This document shows, one piece after another, positions 14,991 through 24,975 of a DNA stretch of 64,000 bases. The notes below the pieces were generated by a model that worked only from the letters and a program-made list of their open reading frames with translations, ran no database searches and was not told where the DNA came from. The DNA comes from UBA1858 sp039182865 (GTDB lineage Bacteria; Pseudomonadota; Gammaproteobacteria; UBA4575). Each line of letters starts with the position of its first letter. The first letter of the stretch is position 1. Both the position numbers and the translations under genes were made by a program. The stretch is from NCBI GenBank assembly GCA_039182865.1, contig JBCDBX010000001.1, positions 1 to 64,000 on the forward strand. Direction: 5' to 3'.

Positions 14991-17252
14991 TTATTCTTCA
15001 TGCATATCGACAATAATGCGGTCCACTGCACGATAACCACGTGGCAACTTCAAACCACGACGTCCCCGCTCACCTGCATACTCATCAACTTCTTCACCTT
15101 TCATCACTTTATACTTCTTACCGCAGTATAAAGTAATCGGCTCATCATCCTGTACAAGCACAACATGAGTTACGGTTTCCTCACCCGCTTTTAATTTTGC
15201 AGCGGGTATGTTGATGAATTTAATGCCTTTACCTTTAGACATCAATGGGAACTCAGCAAGTTCTGTCACTAACATATAACCCTCAGAAGCAATTGCCACA
15301 ATCCAATCATCTTCATGAGAACGAACTCTCACAGGAGGAAGTACTGTTGCGCCAGCTGGTACATTCAGCACACGCTTACCTGCTTTATTGCGTGAATATA
15401 AATCCTCTAATTTGCAGATGAATCCATAGCCAAAGTTAGTCGCTAAGAAATATAGACTGTCCGGTGCGCCTAGCATGGCTCCGACAAAAGACGCTCCATC
15501 GGCTGGATTAAAACGAGCTGTTAAAGCTTCTCCTTGCCCCCGCGCAGAAGGCAAGCTATGTGTTGCTAGCGTATAAGCTTTACCTTGTGAATCTAAAAAT
15601 ACGGCTTGCTGATTACTCTTGCCTAATGCATGAGCCTGGTATTCATCACCTGATTTATAATTCATTGCAAGAGGGTCAACATCATGGCCTTTTGCAGCTC
15701 TCACCCAACCACGTTGGGATAAAATAACAGTACTTAGCTCCGCTGGCATTAACTGAGTTTCGTCTAATTGTTGCGCGACAGGCCTTTGAGCTAACCCAGA
15801 ACGCCTATCATCACCATAAGTCTCAGCATCTTCTAACAACTCTGTTCGAACTAATTTTTTAAGCCTTATTTTAGAGTTTAATGTTTTCTCTAGAGTGTCT
15901 CGTTCCTCAGCGAGCTCCTTAGCTTCTGATTTAATTTTGATTTCTTCGAGTTTAGCTAGACGACGTAACTTTATTTCTAAGATTGCTTCAGTCTGGATAT
16001 CACTTAATTTAAACCGCTTCATCAAGACAGGCTTTGGCTCATCTTCAGATCGTATGATAGCAATGATCTCATCTATATTGAGATAAGCGATCAATAAGCC
16101 CTCCAGAATATGCAAACGCTCATTGACACGATCCAAGCGCCATTGCAATCGACGCGTCACCGTGGCGGTACGAAACTCCAACCATTCTTTTAATAAACTG
16201 CGCAGATCTTTTACTTGTGGCCGACCATTAATACCAATGACATTAAGATTAACGCGATAAGTTTTTTCCAGATCAGTAGTCGCAAACAAGTGCAGCATTA
16301 AAGCTTCCACATCAACACGATTGCTACGAGGTACAATGACTAGGCGAACAGGATTTTCATGATCAGACTCATCACGCAAGTCATCCACCATAGGCAGCTT
16401 CTTAGAATTCATCTGCTGAGCAATTTGCTCTTGTACACGCGCACCTGATACTTGATATGGCAGCGCAGTAATGACTATTCCATCAGTTTCTTTTTCGTAA
16501 ATTGCACGTGCTCGCACTTGCCCTGTGCCTGTCTCATATATAGCACGAATTTCTTCAGGGCTCGAAATGATTTCTGCTTGCGTCGGGTAATCAGGCGCCT
16601 GGATATGCTCACACAACTCTGCAATCGTGGATTTAGGTGCATCTAATAAACGCACGCAAGCCGACACAACTTCGCGAATATTATGCGGAGGAATGTCGGT
16701 CGACATACCAACTGCAATACCCATTCCTCCATTTAATAAAATATTAGGCAAGCGTGCAGGCAACACAACGGGTTCTTCTAGAGTCCCGTCAAAGTTTGGT
16801 ACCCAATCAACTGTGCCTTGACCTAGTTCTTGTAACAATGATTTTGCATAAGGCGTTAGCTTTGATTCTGTATAACGCATGGCGGCAAAAGATTTAGGAT
16901 CATCCGTTGAACCCCAATTACCCTGACCATCAACTAAGGGATAACGATAAGAAAAAGGTTGCGCCATTAACACCATCGCTTCATAGCATGCAGAATCACC
17001 ATGCGGATGAAACTTACCAATGACATCGCCGACTGTGCGTGCTGATTTTTTTGGCTTTGATGTGGCAGACAAACCAAGCTCAGACATTGCATACACAATT
17101 CTTCTTTGTACCGGTTTTAATCCATCTCCTATTTGCGGTAACGCGCGATCCAATATCACATACATCGAATAATCGAGGTAAGCTTTCTCAGAGAAATCAC
17201 GTAATGGAAGTCGCTCTATGTCACCATAATCGAATTCTAGATTTTCACTCAT
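14991..17252 (-). CDS. parC: DNA topoisomerase IV subunit A
   Basis: A 753-residue breakage-reunion subunit that decatenates daughter chromosomes with ParE. The catalytic tyrosine is Y127 in AAMRYTES, preceded by R126. The quinolone-resistance region reads HPHGDSACYE with S87 and E91 (equivalent to E. coli S80 and E84), that is the unmutated form. The C-terminal beta-pinwheel begins around residue 500 and is typical of ParC rather than GyrA in lacking the repeated GyrA box. It starts 18 bases after the parE stop, so parE-parC is an operon. Confidence 0.97.
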   Translation of the reverse strand: MSENLEFDYGDIERLPLRDFSEKAYLDYSMYVILDRALPQIGDGLKPVQRRIVYAMSELGLSATSKPKKSARTVGDVIGKFHPHGDSACYEAMVLMAQPFSYRYPLVDGQGNWGSTDDPKSFAAMRYTESKLTPYAKSLLQELGQGTVDWVPNFDGTLEEPVVLPARLPNILLNGGMGIAVGMSTDIPPHNIREVVSACVRLLDAPKSTIAELCEHIQAPDYPTQAEIISSPEEIRAIYETGTGQVRARAIYEKETDGIVITALPYQVSGARVQEQIAQQMNSKKLPMVDDLRDESDHENPVRLVIVPRSNRVDVEALMLHLFATTDLEKTYRVNLNVIGINGRPQVKDLRSLLKEWLEFRTATVTRRLQWRLDRVNERLHILEGLLIAYLNIDEIIAIIRSEDEPKPVLMKRFKLSDIQTEAILEIKLRRLAKLEEIKIKSEAKELAEERDTLEKTLNSKIRLKKLVRTELLEDAETYGDDRRSGLAQRPVAQQLDETQLMPAELSTVILSQRGWVRAAKGHDVDPLAMNYKSGDEYQAHALGKSNQQAVFLDSQGKAYTLATHSLPSARGQGEALTARFNPADGASFVGAMLGAPDSLYFLATNFGYGFICKLEDLYSRNKAGKRVLNVPAGATVLPPVRVRSHEDDWIVAIASEGYMLVTELAEFPLMSKGKGIKFINIPAAKLKAGEETVTHVVLVQDDEPITLYCGKKYKVMKGEEVDEYAGERGRRGLKLPRGYRAVDRIIVDMHEE

Positions 17253-17270
17253 AATAATTGCTCTTTAGTT

Positions 17271-19157
17271 TTAAGCATCAGCTAAATCGCCTTTTTTCTC
17301 TAACCACGCCTTGCGTTGTTGAATACTTTTCTTACCTAATAACATGTCCATTACTTTATAAGTATCATCACCAGCTTCCACCGTGAGTTGAACTAAGCGT
17401 CGACTATCTTGCGACATCGTAGACTCACGCAATTGGATAGGATTCATCTCACCTAAACCTTTAAAACGTGTGATATTAATTTTTCCTTTCTTTTTCTCAG
17501 CTGAAATACGATCAAGCAAGCCTTGACGTTCGGCATCATCCAATGCATAAAAGACTTCTTTGCCTACATCAATTCGAAAAAGTGGAGGCATCGCAATATA
17601 AACATGACCCGCTTCAATTAATGCTGGGAAATGTCGCAAAAATAATGCGCATAGTAAGGTTGATATATGTAACCCATCTGAATCAGCATCGGCAAGTATA
17701 CAAATCTTTCCATAACGCAGTTTAGATAAATCTGTTTGCCCAGGGTCAACACCAATTGCTATCGAAATATCATGTACTTCTTGTGATGCTAATACTTGAT
17801 CAGAGGCCACTTCCCAACTGTTAAGAATTTTTCCACGTAATGGCATCACGGCTTGAATCTCACGATCACGCGCTTGTTTAGCCGAACCCCCGGCAGAGTC
17901 CCCTTCGACCAAGAATAATTCTGTTCGTGTCACATCTTGTGATGTGCAATCTGCTAATTTTCCTGGCAATGCTGGCCCCGCGGTCACACGTTTACGCACT
18001 ACTTTTTTGATTGAGCGTAAGCGCTTTTCAGCATTACGTATCACAATCTGTGCCAGCGCTTCTCCTGATTCAACATTCTGATGTAACCAGATGCCAACTG
18101 AGTCTTTCACAACACCTGAAACAAACGCCGCACTTTCACGCGAACCTAATCGTTCTTTAGTTTGCCCAGCAAATTGTGGATCTAGCATTTTAACCGAGAG
18201 CACATAAGCTAGCTGCTGCCAGACATCATCCGGCGCTATTTTGACACCCCTAGGGGTGAGTTTACGGGTTTCACAAAACTCACGAATAGAATCTGTTAAA
18301 CCAGTACGCAAACCATTGACATGCGTCCCACCTTGCGAGGTTGGAATTAAATTAACGTAACTTTCGGCGGTCCACTCACTTCCTTCTTCAACCCAGGTTA
18401 ACGCCCATTCGGCTGCTTCATTCTCAGCAGCAAAATTACCAATAATAGGTTTAGCAGGGATAAGAGGCATTCCTTCTAAACTTTGTATTAAGTAATCACT
18501 AATACCATCTTCATAAAACCATTCTTGTGTTTCTTTTTTAGCTTCATCTTTAAAACGAATACGCAAGCCCGGACATAACACTGCTTTTGCCCGCAATAAA
18601 TGTGTGAGCTTAGAAGATGAATAATTGATACTGTCAAAATACTTTTTGTCTGGCCAAAAACGAATAGTCGTTCCTGTGTTGCGCTTGCCTACGGTTCCTA
18701 CCTGCTCTAAATTCGACGCCTTGTCCCCGTTAGCAAATGACATATTGTATTCTTTACCATCGCGACGTACCCACACTTCGAGCCGTTTTGATAAAGCATT
18801 AACAACTGACACACCTACCCCATGCAAACCGCCAGAAAATTGATAATTTTTACCGGAAAATTTACCACCCGCATGCAAAGTGCTTAAGATAACTTCGACA
18901 CCCGGTTTCTTTTGTTCAGGATGCAAATCGACTGGCATTCCACGACCATCATCCGAAACTTCTATTGAGCCATCTTTATAGAGTTTTACATCGATAGCCT
19001 TGGCATGACCTGCAATGGCTTCATCGACACTATTATCGATGACTTCTTGTGCAAGATGATTGGGGCGAGCCGTATCGGTATACATGCCGGGGCGCTTGCG
19101 TACTGGATCCAATCCACTTAAAACTTCAATTGCCGCCGCGTCGTACTGTTTGGACAT
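17271..19157 (-). CDS. parE: DNA topoisomerase IV subunit B
   Basis: A 628-residue ATPase subunit. The GHKL domain shows DNSVDEAIAGHA, DDGRGMPV and the glycine lid GLHGVGVSVVNAL; the TOPRIM domain has EGDSAGGSAKQARDR, PLRGKILN and DADSDGLHI. QLRESTM near the end is typical of type II topoisomerase B subunits, and the length near 630 marks ParE rather than GyrB. It leads the parE-parC operon. A TATAAT-like box (19180-19185, reverse strand) lies 23-28 bases before its start, in the gap shared with the divergent helicase gene, but without a good -35. Confidence 0.97.
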   Translation of the reverse strand: MSKQYDAAAIEVLSGLDPVRKRPGMYTDTARPNHLAQEVIDNSVDEAIAGHAKAIDVKLYKDGSIEVSDDGRGMPVDLHPEQKKPGVEVILSTLHAGGKFSGKNYQFSGGLHGVGVSVVNALSKRLEVWVRRDGKEYNMSFANGDKASNLEQVGTVGKRNTGTTIRFWPDKKYFDSINYSSSKLTHLLRAKAVLCPGLRIRFKDEAKKETQEWFYEDGISDYLIQSLEGMPLIPAKPIIGNFAAENEAAEWALTWVEEGSEWTAESYVNLIPTSQGGTHVNGLRTGLTDSIREFCETRKLTPRGVKIAPDDVWQQLAYVLSVKMLDPQFAGQTKERLGSRESAAFVSGVVKDSVGIWLHQNVESGEALAQIVIRNAEKRLRSIKKVVRKRVTAGPALPGKLADCTSQDVTRTELFLVEGDSAGGSAKQARDREIQAVMPLRGKILNSWEVASDQVLASQEVHDISIAIGVDPGQTDLSKLRYGKICILADADSDGLHISTLLCALFLRHFPALIEAGHVYIAMPPLFRIDVGKEVFYALDDAERQGLLDRISAEKKKGKINITRFKGLGEMNPIQLRESTMSQDSRRLVQLTVEAGDDTYKVMDMLLGKKSIQQRKAWLEKKGDLADA

Positions 19158-19231
19158 GAATGAGTCGGTGCCTAAATGAATTATAATATGAAGCGCCTCA
19201 TTCTATCCGATAACGAAATATCTATCTAACT

Positions 19232-22200
19232 ATGTCAATTTTAGACGCGTCAACTCACCCAAAACAAAATGCAAACATATTTGCATCGGCAGGATCAGGT
19301 AAGACATGGTTACTAATTACACGTATTTGTCGTCTATTGCTTGACGGTGTCGAACCACAGCATATTTTAGCCATTACCTTCACACGAAAAAGTGCGGCGG
19401 AAATGCGCGCAAGGCTCTTCGAAAAATTAGCCTTTTGGGCTACGTGCAATGAGCATGAATTACTAGAAGATCTGAAAAATATTGGCGAGCAGTCCCGCAC
19501 GCAAAATATCATGACCGCAAGGTCTTTATATGAGAAGTGCTTATTCTACGATCAATCGATTCGTATCAGCACATTTCATTCATTTTGTGAAGAAGTCATA
19601 CGAGCATTTCCACTAGAGAGCGAATTGCCCAATTCATTCGAGTTAACAGAACATTATCAGCTCTATGCTAATCAGGCATGGCAACAACTTTTAAAAGCAA
19701 GTGAAAAGAATGAAAAGCTGAAAGATGCCTTACAAACTTTATATAAATATTGTTTTGGCTTAAAAGGTGCTCAAAGAGCATTAATGTGTTTCTTGGATAC
19801 TCGCAGCGAATGGCACGCGTACACACAAAGACATGAAGACCCTGCAAACTTCGCTTACCAGACATTGTTAAGCGTGATTGGGAACGAAAAAGAAAATGAG
19901 GGTAACCTCTTCATCAGCAACAAGTGCAAAACTGATTTACAGCGTTATCAACAGATTTTACGTACCAGCCCGACAAAAACATATTTATCTTGGGCTGATA
20001 AACTGGAACAATATTTCGATCTTAAGCTCACTGATCAGTCAGTATGCTTGAAGAAACTTACAGAAATACTTCTAACAGCCAAAAATGAATTACGCAAACT
20101 CACTATTAGCAAGAAATGGCAATCATTGTTGAGTGAGGATGATTACTTACATCTAACAGATACGCATAGCCATATAGGCGCAATTCTACTAAATGCTATA
20201 GAAACTCAAAAACATAATGAATTACTTCATGCTAATAAAGCATGGTTTTACGCCGGCGAGCAACTACTCAAGCATTATCAACACGTCAAGTTCTCGCAAG
20301 GAGTAATTGACTTTAGCGATCTTGAATGGGAAACCTTCCGCTTATTGCAATTCGAGCATAATGTAGAATGGATACACTATAAATTAGGTCAAAGAATTCG
20401 GCATTTCTTAGTCGATGAATTTCAAGACACCAATCCGATTCAATGGCATTTACTAAAGCCTTTAATTGAAGCCTCACAGGAGCAATACGAAGGTGACTCT
20501 AATAGTCTATTTTTAGTAGGTGATATTAAACAATCCATCTATCGCTTTCGAGGCGCTAACCCTGAAATCCAAAGTCTTGCATCGCAGTGGTCACAATCCG
20601 CGCTGAACAGCAACGAGCTTAACAACAATCATTCCTGGCGATCCTCTCCTGCGATAATAAATCTTGTTAACGAGATATTCTCTTCTGAGTTAATGAAAAA
20701 ATCTTTTCCATCTTTCCAACCTCATAGCTGTGAGCATGAGAATCGTTGGGGAATGATAAAAATCTTCCCGTTAATTCCAATTGAACAGCAACAAACTCAA
20801 GAAAAATTTCGCAATCCTTTAACGACGCCTTTTAAAGACAACGAAGAGACCGTACATTTCCATGAAGGTTGCCTGATTGCTGAAGAAATTCAGAAATTAA
20901 TTGCCGACAAAACACCAATATATGACGAAAATTCAATTTACTCAGCAAGCTATAGCGATATACTCATTCTCACACGCAATCGCTCACATCTAAAAGATAT
21001 TAAAGCAGGATTGCTCCAGGCACATATTCCATTTAATAGTCGAGATGGCAATTATCTACTCGAATATCTGGAAGTCAAAGACATCTTGTCATTGCTGCAA
21101 GTATTGATAGATCCTTATAATGATTTAAAGCTTGCGCAAGTATTGCGATCCCCTATTTTTAGCATATCTGATGAAGATTTAATTGCGCTTAGAACAGCCG
21201 AAGCCGAAATCTGGATGGATAAGCTTGTACAAATTGCTGAAACGAAAGAATCAAATCATCCTCTCCACACAGCTATCTCTAAAATTAAAGACTGGCAAAA
21301 TTTAGTCGACCACATTCCTGTGCATGATTTAATGAGTCATATATTTAAATCCAGAGACATCATAAGTCGCTATCGAGATAGTGTTGATCAATTTGAAGCT
21401 GAACACGTAAGTAGTCGACTGAATCAATTGTTACATCAGTGTCTGGAGCTAGACAGTGGAAGATATTCAAGTGTTTCACGATTTCTACATAAAATAAAAA
21501 TGATCAACCCTGAAGTGATACTGGATTCAGGTGAAGATTCTATCAATAGAGTTGAAATAATGACGGTACATGGCGCTAAGGGTCTGGAAGCACCGATTGT
21601 TTTTATTGCGGATATTGGCCCTAATCACGAACGACCCGAGCAATTCAGAGCCTTATCCAACTGGCCTGCAGAATCAAATGCACCACTCTCTATCATGTTA
21701 ACCACCAGCAAAAATAATATGAGTGAAGCAGCTTTATCATTTAAAAATGCTATTGAACAAAATGATGAGGATCTAAACTTGTTGTATGTTGCACTGACAC
21801 GCGCTAAACAAATCATGATTATGACCGGATCACAATCGAAAAGAGCAACTCCTTGTTGGTATGATCAACTAAGCCAGGCATTAAATCTAGCCGATGATGA
21901 AATTTACCAAAAAGAACATCTATCAAAACCGCCGCTCACTCAAACAACACCAACAATCACTGAGAGTAAAACTATAGAAATTTCAAATAGATTACTCCAG
22001 CCTATTTCTGAGCCTTTAAAAAACAAATCTGCTATTTTGAATACAAATACATCTACACGTGAAGGCATCATTATTCATAAATTACTTGAGATACTTTCGA
22101 CTACTCATGACTTAAATGACCAAGGACTACTTAACCGGATTTCTCTAGACACAAACTTAGAATGCGATTTTGACGAGTTAAAAATATATAAAACTGAAGT

Positions 22201-22531
22201 GTTTAATTGCCTAAACGACGAAACTATTAAATCAATATTTGAGTTAGAACCAAATCATCAGGCTTATAATGAATTTGCAATTGCTACTACTAGCAAGCAT
22301 CAGAATATTAATATCATCGATCGATTAATTCTCAGCACTGAAACTGCTTGGATTATCGATTTCAAAACTCAACATGATGTAGATGAAAATAATGTGATGG
22401 AAGTAGCTACAACTCATCAGCAACAACTTAGCCGATATAAGACAGCGATAAGCTCACTCTATCCTAATTTATCTATTCGATGTTCTATAGTATTTACCAA
22501 AATACCCAAACTAGTTGATATCCAAATATAA
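19232..22531 (+). CDS. AddA/RecB-like UvrD-family helicase-nuclease
   Basis: A 1099-residue superfamily 1A helicase. Walker A is ASAGSGKT (18-25), followed by AITFTRKSAAEMRARL; Walker B is VDEFQD (394-399); GDIKQSIYRFRGANPE and TVHGAKGLEAP, then LLYVALTRAKQ, complete the helicase motifs. The C-terminal region contains a PD-(D/E)XK nuclease core with D1030 (IIDR), D1043 and K1045 (DFK) and an upstream REGIIIHKLLE block. This layout fits AddA or RecB and a role in double-strand-break end processing. The usual AddB- or RecC-like partner is not adjacent: the next gene, dsbC, is convergent, and upstream parE is divergent. The partner may lie elsewhere. Confidence 0.83.
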   Translation: MSILDASTHPKQNANIFASAGSGKTWLLITRICRLLLDGVEPQHILAITFTRKSAAEMRARLFEKLAFWATCNEHELLEDLKNIGEQSRTQNIMTARSLYEKCLFYDQSIRISTFHSFCEEVIRAFPLESELPNSFELTEHYQLYANQAWQQLLKASEKNEKLKDALQTLYKYCFGLKGAQRALMCFLDTRSEWHAYTQRHEDPANFAYQTLLSVIGNEKENEGNLFISNKCKTDLQRYQQILRTSPTKTYLSWADKLEQYFDLKLTDQSVCLKKLTEILLTAKNELRKLTISKKWQSLLSEDDYLHLTDTHSHIGAILLNAIETQKHNELLHANKAWFYAGEQLLKHYQHVKFSQGVIDFSDLEWETFRLLQFEHNVEWIHYKLGQRIRHFLVDEFQDTNPIQWHLLKPLIEASQEQYEGDSNSLFLVGDIKQSIYRFRGANPEIQSLASQWSQSALNSNELNNNHSWRSSPAIINLVNEIFSSELMKKSFPSFQPHSCEHENRWGMIKIFPLIPIEQQQTQEKFRNPLTTPFKDNEETVHFHEGCLIAEEIQKLIADKTPIYDENSIYSASYSDILILTRNRSHLKDIKAGLLQAHIPFNSRDGNYLLEYLEVKDILSLLQVLIDPYNDLKLAQVLRSPIFSISDEDLIALRTAEAEIWMDKLVQIAETKESNHPLHTAISKIKDWQNLVDHIPVHDLMSHIFKSRDIISRYRDSVDQFEAEHVSSRLNQLLHQCLELDSGRYSSVSRFLHKIKMINPEVILDSGEDSINRVEIMTVHGAKGLEAPIVFIADIGPNHERPEQFRALSNWPAESNAPLSIMLTTSKNNMSEAALSFKNAIEQNDEDLNLLYVALTRAKQIMIMTGSQSKRATPCWYDQLSQALNLADDEIYQKEHLSKPPLTQTTPTITESKTIEISNRLLQPISEPLKNKSAILNTNTSTREGIIIHKLLEILSTTHDLNDQGLLNRISLDTNLECDFDELKIYKTEVFNCLNDETIKSIFELEPNHQAYNEFAIATTSKHQNINIIDRLILSTETAWIIDFKTQHDVDENNVMEVATTHQQQLSRYKTAISSLYPNLSIRCSIVFTKIPKLVDIQI

Positions 22532-22560
22532 AAAAGGCCGCTTGCATTCAACAAGCGGCC
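22531..22560 (-). terminator. Rho-independent terminator of dsbC
   Basis: GGCCGCTTG (22536-22544) and CAAGCGGCC (22552-22560) form a perfect 9-bp stem with a 7-base loop; on the reverse strand a T-run follows (A22531-A22535 on the forward strand). It ends leftward dsbC transcription. The T-run overlaps the last base of the helicase stop codon; a T-run for rightward termination is absent. Confidence 0.83.
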
Positions 22561-22588
22561 CTTAATAAAATTAATCAGCAAATTTTAA

Positions 22589-23326
22589 TTAGCTACCTTG
22601 ATCAGCTTTTGCTTGATTCATGTGGTCTAAGCGTTGTGCTAGTTCTTTAGCTGGCAAGTAACCTGGCATTAATTCACCACTTTGGGTAAGAATAGCAGGC
22701 GTACCAGTTACGCCGATTTTATTCCCAATCTCAAACTGCTCAGCCACGGGGTTTTGACAAGTTTTCTCATCGATTGGCTGACCATTTTTCGCTTTAGTCA
22801 GCGCCTCTTCTTTGTCGTCACTACACCAAACATTGACTGACTTTACATAACTAGGACTATTGAGTCCATTACGCGGAAACAATAAGTAATTCACTTTAAT
22901 TCCATAACTCGCATATTGATCCATCTCAGCATGTAATTTTCTGCAGTAGCCACAATCGATATCTGTAAACACGGTCACAGTATATTTGGGTTGTTTTGCG
23001 CCAAAAGAAATGGGCTCTTGATCAAAAACATCAGACATTAGTGCTTGACGTGCACGACCTGCTGATACTTCTGTCAGGTTTCGCCTACCATCATCAAGAT
23101 CCATTAATACACCTTGGAATAAATATCTCCCATCCTCTGAGATATAAATCGCCTGCGTGCCATACATGACCTCATACCATCCATCAACAGGTGACTTAGA
23201 TACTGAATCAGGTGTATGCGTGGGAAATGTATCAACTAACTTCTTCTTTAGTGCTTCTGACTCGTCTGCCTGCACAAGCAAAGGTAATATTAATAGTACG
23301 CAAAAAATCAATGTCCTTTTAAACAT
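22589..23326 (-). CDS. dsbC: Periplasmic disulfide isomerase DsbC
   Basis: A 245-residue periplasmic protein with a cleavable signal peptide (to about residue 20, LLVQA). The thioredoxin domain holds the active site CGYC (C125, C128), as in E. coli DsbC, and the cis-proline loop TGTPAIL. A second cysteine pair (WCSDD and KTCQNP) matches the structural disulfide. An N-terminal dimerisation domain (about 21-80) is present. It shuffles wrong disulfides and is kept reduced by DsbD. It follows xerD by 76 bases, the usual gammaproteobacterial order. Confidence 0.95.
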   Translation of the reverse strand: MFKRTLIFCVLLILPLLVQADESEALKKKLVDTFPTHTPDSVSKSPVDGWYEVMYGTQAIYISEDGRYLFQGVLMDLDDGRRNLTEVSAGRARQALMSDVFDQEPISFGAKQPKYTVTVFTDIDCGYCRKLHAEMDQYASYGIKVNYLLFPRNGLNSPSYVKSVNVWCSDDKEEALTKAKNGQPIDEKTCQNPVAEQFEIGNKIGVTGTPAILTQSGELMPGYLPAKELAQRLDHMNQAKADQGS

Positions 23327-23402
23327 GCTGATTCCTTAAATTTTAGAAAAGTAAAAAGTAGACCGGAAAAAAGTTAATTCTATCCCAAATTTAAAATTAC
23401 TT

Positions 23403-24326
23403 TCATCCTCTTGGATGGTGTTCGCGATGAAGCTCCTGTAGCCGGGCTTGAGCAATATGTGTGTACACTTGAGTTGTAGACAAATCACTATGTCCAAGCA
23501 ACATTTGAACAACCCTCAAATCTGCACCATGATTTAACAAATGGGTCGCAAAAGCATGCCTTAATGTATGCGGGCTCAAATGCTTATCAATACCCACAGC
23601 TTTTGCATGGCGCTTAATAACATGCCAAAAAGCTTGTCTAGTCATCCCCAATCCACGATTAGAAATAAATAGTACACTGCAATCATGCCCTTCCTTTAGC
23701 AATGCTGGACGAGCTTGATCCAAATACCGCTCTAACCACTCGCCGGCTTGCTCTCCAAAGGGAACTAAACGCTCTTTATTCCCTTTTCCTATAATTCTAA
23801 TGACACCCGCACGAATATTGATTTGGTGTAACTGAAGATTTATTAATTCTGAAACTCTCAAACCACAAGCATACAAGACTTCTAGCATAGTTCGATCACG
23901 AATTCCTTGAGCCTTATGAATATTTGGTGCACCTAAAAGCTTTTCAACATCATCTTCAGTCAGCACCTCGGGTAATTGACGACCTAATTTTGGAAATTCT
24001 ATCTTCTCAGCCGGATCAACTTCGAGTAAGCCCTGACGTATTTGATATTTATAAAAACGTCGAATACTTGATAATAATCTTGCGCCTGACCTTGGCTGCA
24101 TCCCTTTTGATACTCGAAATGCAAAATACTCTAATAAGTCCTCATGTTTAGCATCAGCTATACTCGTCTTAGATTTCCCAAGCCACTTAACTAAATTTAA
24201 CAAGTCATTACGATACGCGCTTAAAGTATTTTCGCTTAAACCATATTCCATCCAGATGTTGTCTAAGAAAGATTCTACAATTGTATTGTCTTGATCAAAA
24301 TGGATTGTAGCGGCATTAGCAACCAT
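23403..24326 (-). CDS. xerD: Site-specific tyrosine recombinase XerD
   Basis: A 307-residue recombinase that resolves chromosome dimers at dif with XerC and FtsK. The SAM-like N-terminal core-binding domain is followed by the catalytic domain with R157 (LRVSEL), K181 (GKGNKE), H253 and R256 (HTLRHAFATHL), H279 (LGHSDLST) and the nucleophile Y288 (QVYTH). The set is complete. XerD rather than XerC is favoured by the downstream dsbC and the YGLSENTLSAYRNDL start. There is no adjacent integrase-type att site or other mobile gene, so this is the housekeeping enzyme. Confidence 0.95.
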   Translation of the reverse strand: MVANAATIHFDQDNTIVESFLDNIWMEYGLSENTLSAYRNDLLNLVKWLGKSKTSIADAKHEDLLEYFAFRVSKGMQPRSGARLLSSIRRFYKYQIRQGLLEVDPAEKIEFPKLGRQLPEVLTEDDVEKLLGAPNIHKAQGIRDRTMLEVLYACGLRVSELINLQLHQINIRAGVIRIIGKGNKERLVPFGEQAGEWLERYLDQARPALLKEGHDCSVLFISNRGLGMTRQAFWHVIKRHAKAVGIDKHLSPHTLRHAFATHLLNHGADLRVVQMLLGHSDLSTTQVYTHIAQARLQELHREHHPRG

Positions 24327-24543
24327 AATTCAGTGAGTAGAGGCAAAGATAATATGAAGCGAAGTGTGTTGCGCTTTACAGAGTGAGTTCGAAACTATTT
24401 GCGAAGTATTTAAACTGTTACAATCAAGCATAGACATATATTTTAATAACTTAACATTAGTGTAAATGTTTTTTAAACAATAATCACCTTTTTGTCAAAA
24501 ATTTATACCACTCATCTATTTAAACAATAGCACCATTCAAATA

Positions 24544-24975
24544 ATGAACACCATTAACAATCCAGTTGGACTAATAAAACGTTTCATTATTATGATCTAT
24601 GATGCAATCTTACTTATTGCTGTTCTATTTTTTGCAGCTATTATTATCTCGGTGCCGTTAAATATTACTTTTGGTGATCCACTATATCCACTGTTCATAA
24701 TTTATATTTATTGCATAGGCTTTTTATTTCTTGGTTGGTGTTGGACTCATGGTGGACAAACTTTGGGGCTAAAAACATGGAGAATAAAGCTTGTATCGAC
24801 GTCCGGCAACGAAGTCAGTTGGAAAGAAGCATTAATTCGTTATCTCGCATCGCTACTATGTTGGGCAAGTCTGGGAATTGGATTTTTATGGTGCTATACC
24901 AACAAAGAAAGATTGGCTTGGAATGATATGCTCTCTAAAACTCGTTTACAGAAAATACCAAACACTAACGTGTAA
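24544..24975 (+). CDS. RDD family membrane protein
   Basis: A 143-residue protein with three predicted membrane helices (about 15-40, 45-72 and 103-122). The first helix region, KRFIIMIYDAILL, holds the R...D pattern that names the RDD family, and GQTLGLKTWRIKLV followed by RYLASLLC and RLAWNDMLSKTRL are typical of its C-terminal half. Members have unknown or varied roles; some have been linked to ion transport. The final 11 bases overlap the 3' end of the convergent lptG. The 217-base gap before it holds no clear gene or RNA. Confidence 0.8.
   Translation: MNTINNPVGLIKRFIIMIYDAILLIAVLFFAAIIISVPLNITFGDPLYPLFIIYIYCIGFLFLGWCWTHGGQTLGLKTWRIKLVSTSGNEVSWKEALIRYLASLLCWASLGIGFLWCYTNKERLAWNDMLSKTRLQKIPNTNV

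Noticed and set aside
15000..19157. Quinolone-resistance changes in parC/parE
   Set aside because: The key ParC positions (S87, E91) are of the unmutated type.
23403..24326. xerD as an integrase of a mobile element
   Set aside because: It is next to dsbC in the housekeeping order, with no attachment-site repeats or mobile genes around it.
24387..24395. tRNA-like GTTCGAAAC in the gap between xerD and the RDD gene
   Set aside because: No acceptor stem, anticodon arm or CCA-side pairing could be built around it.
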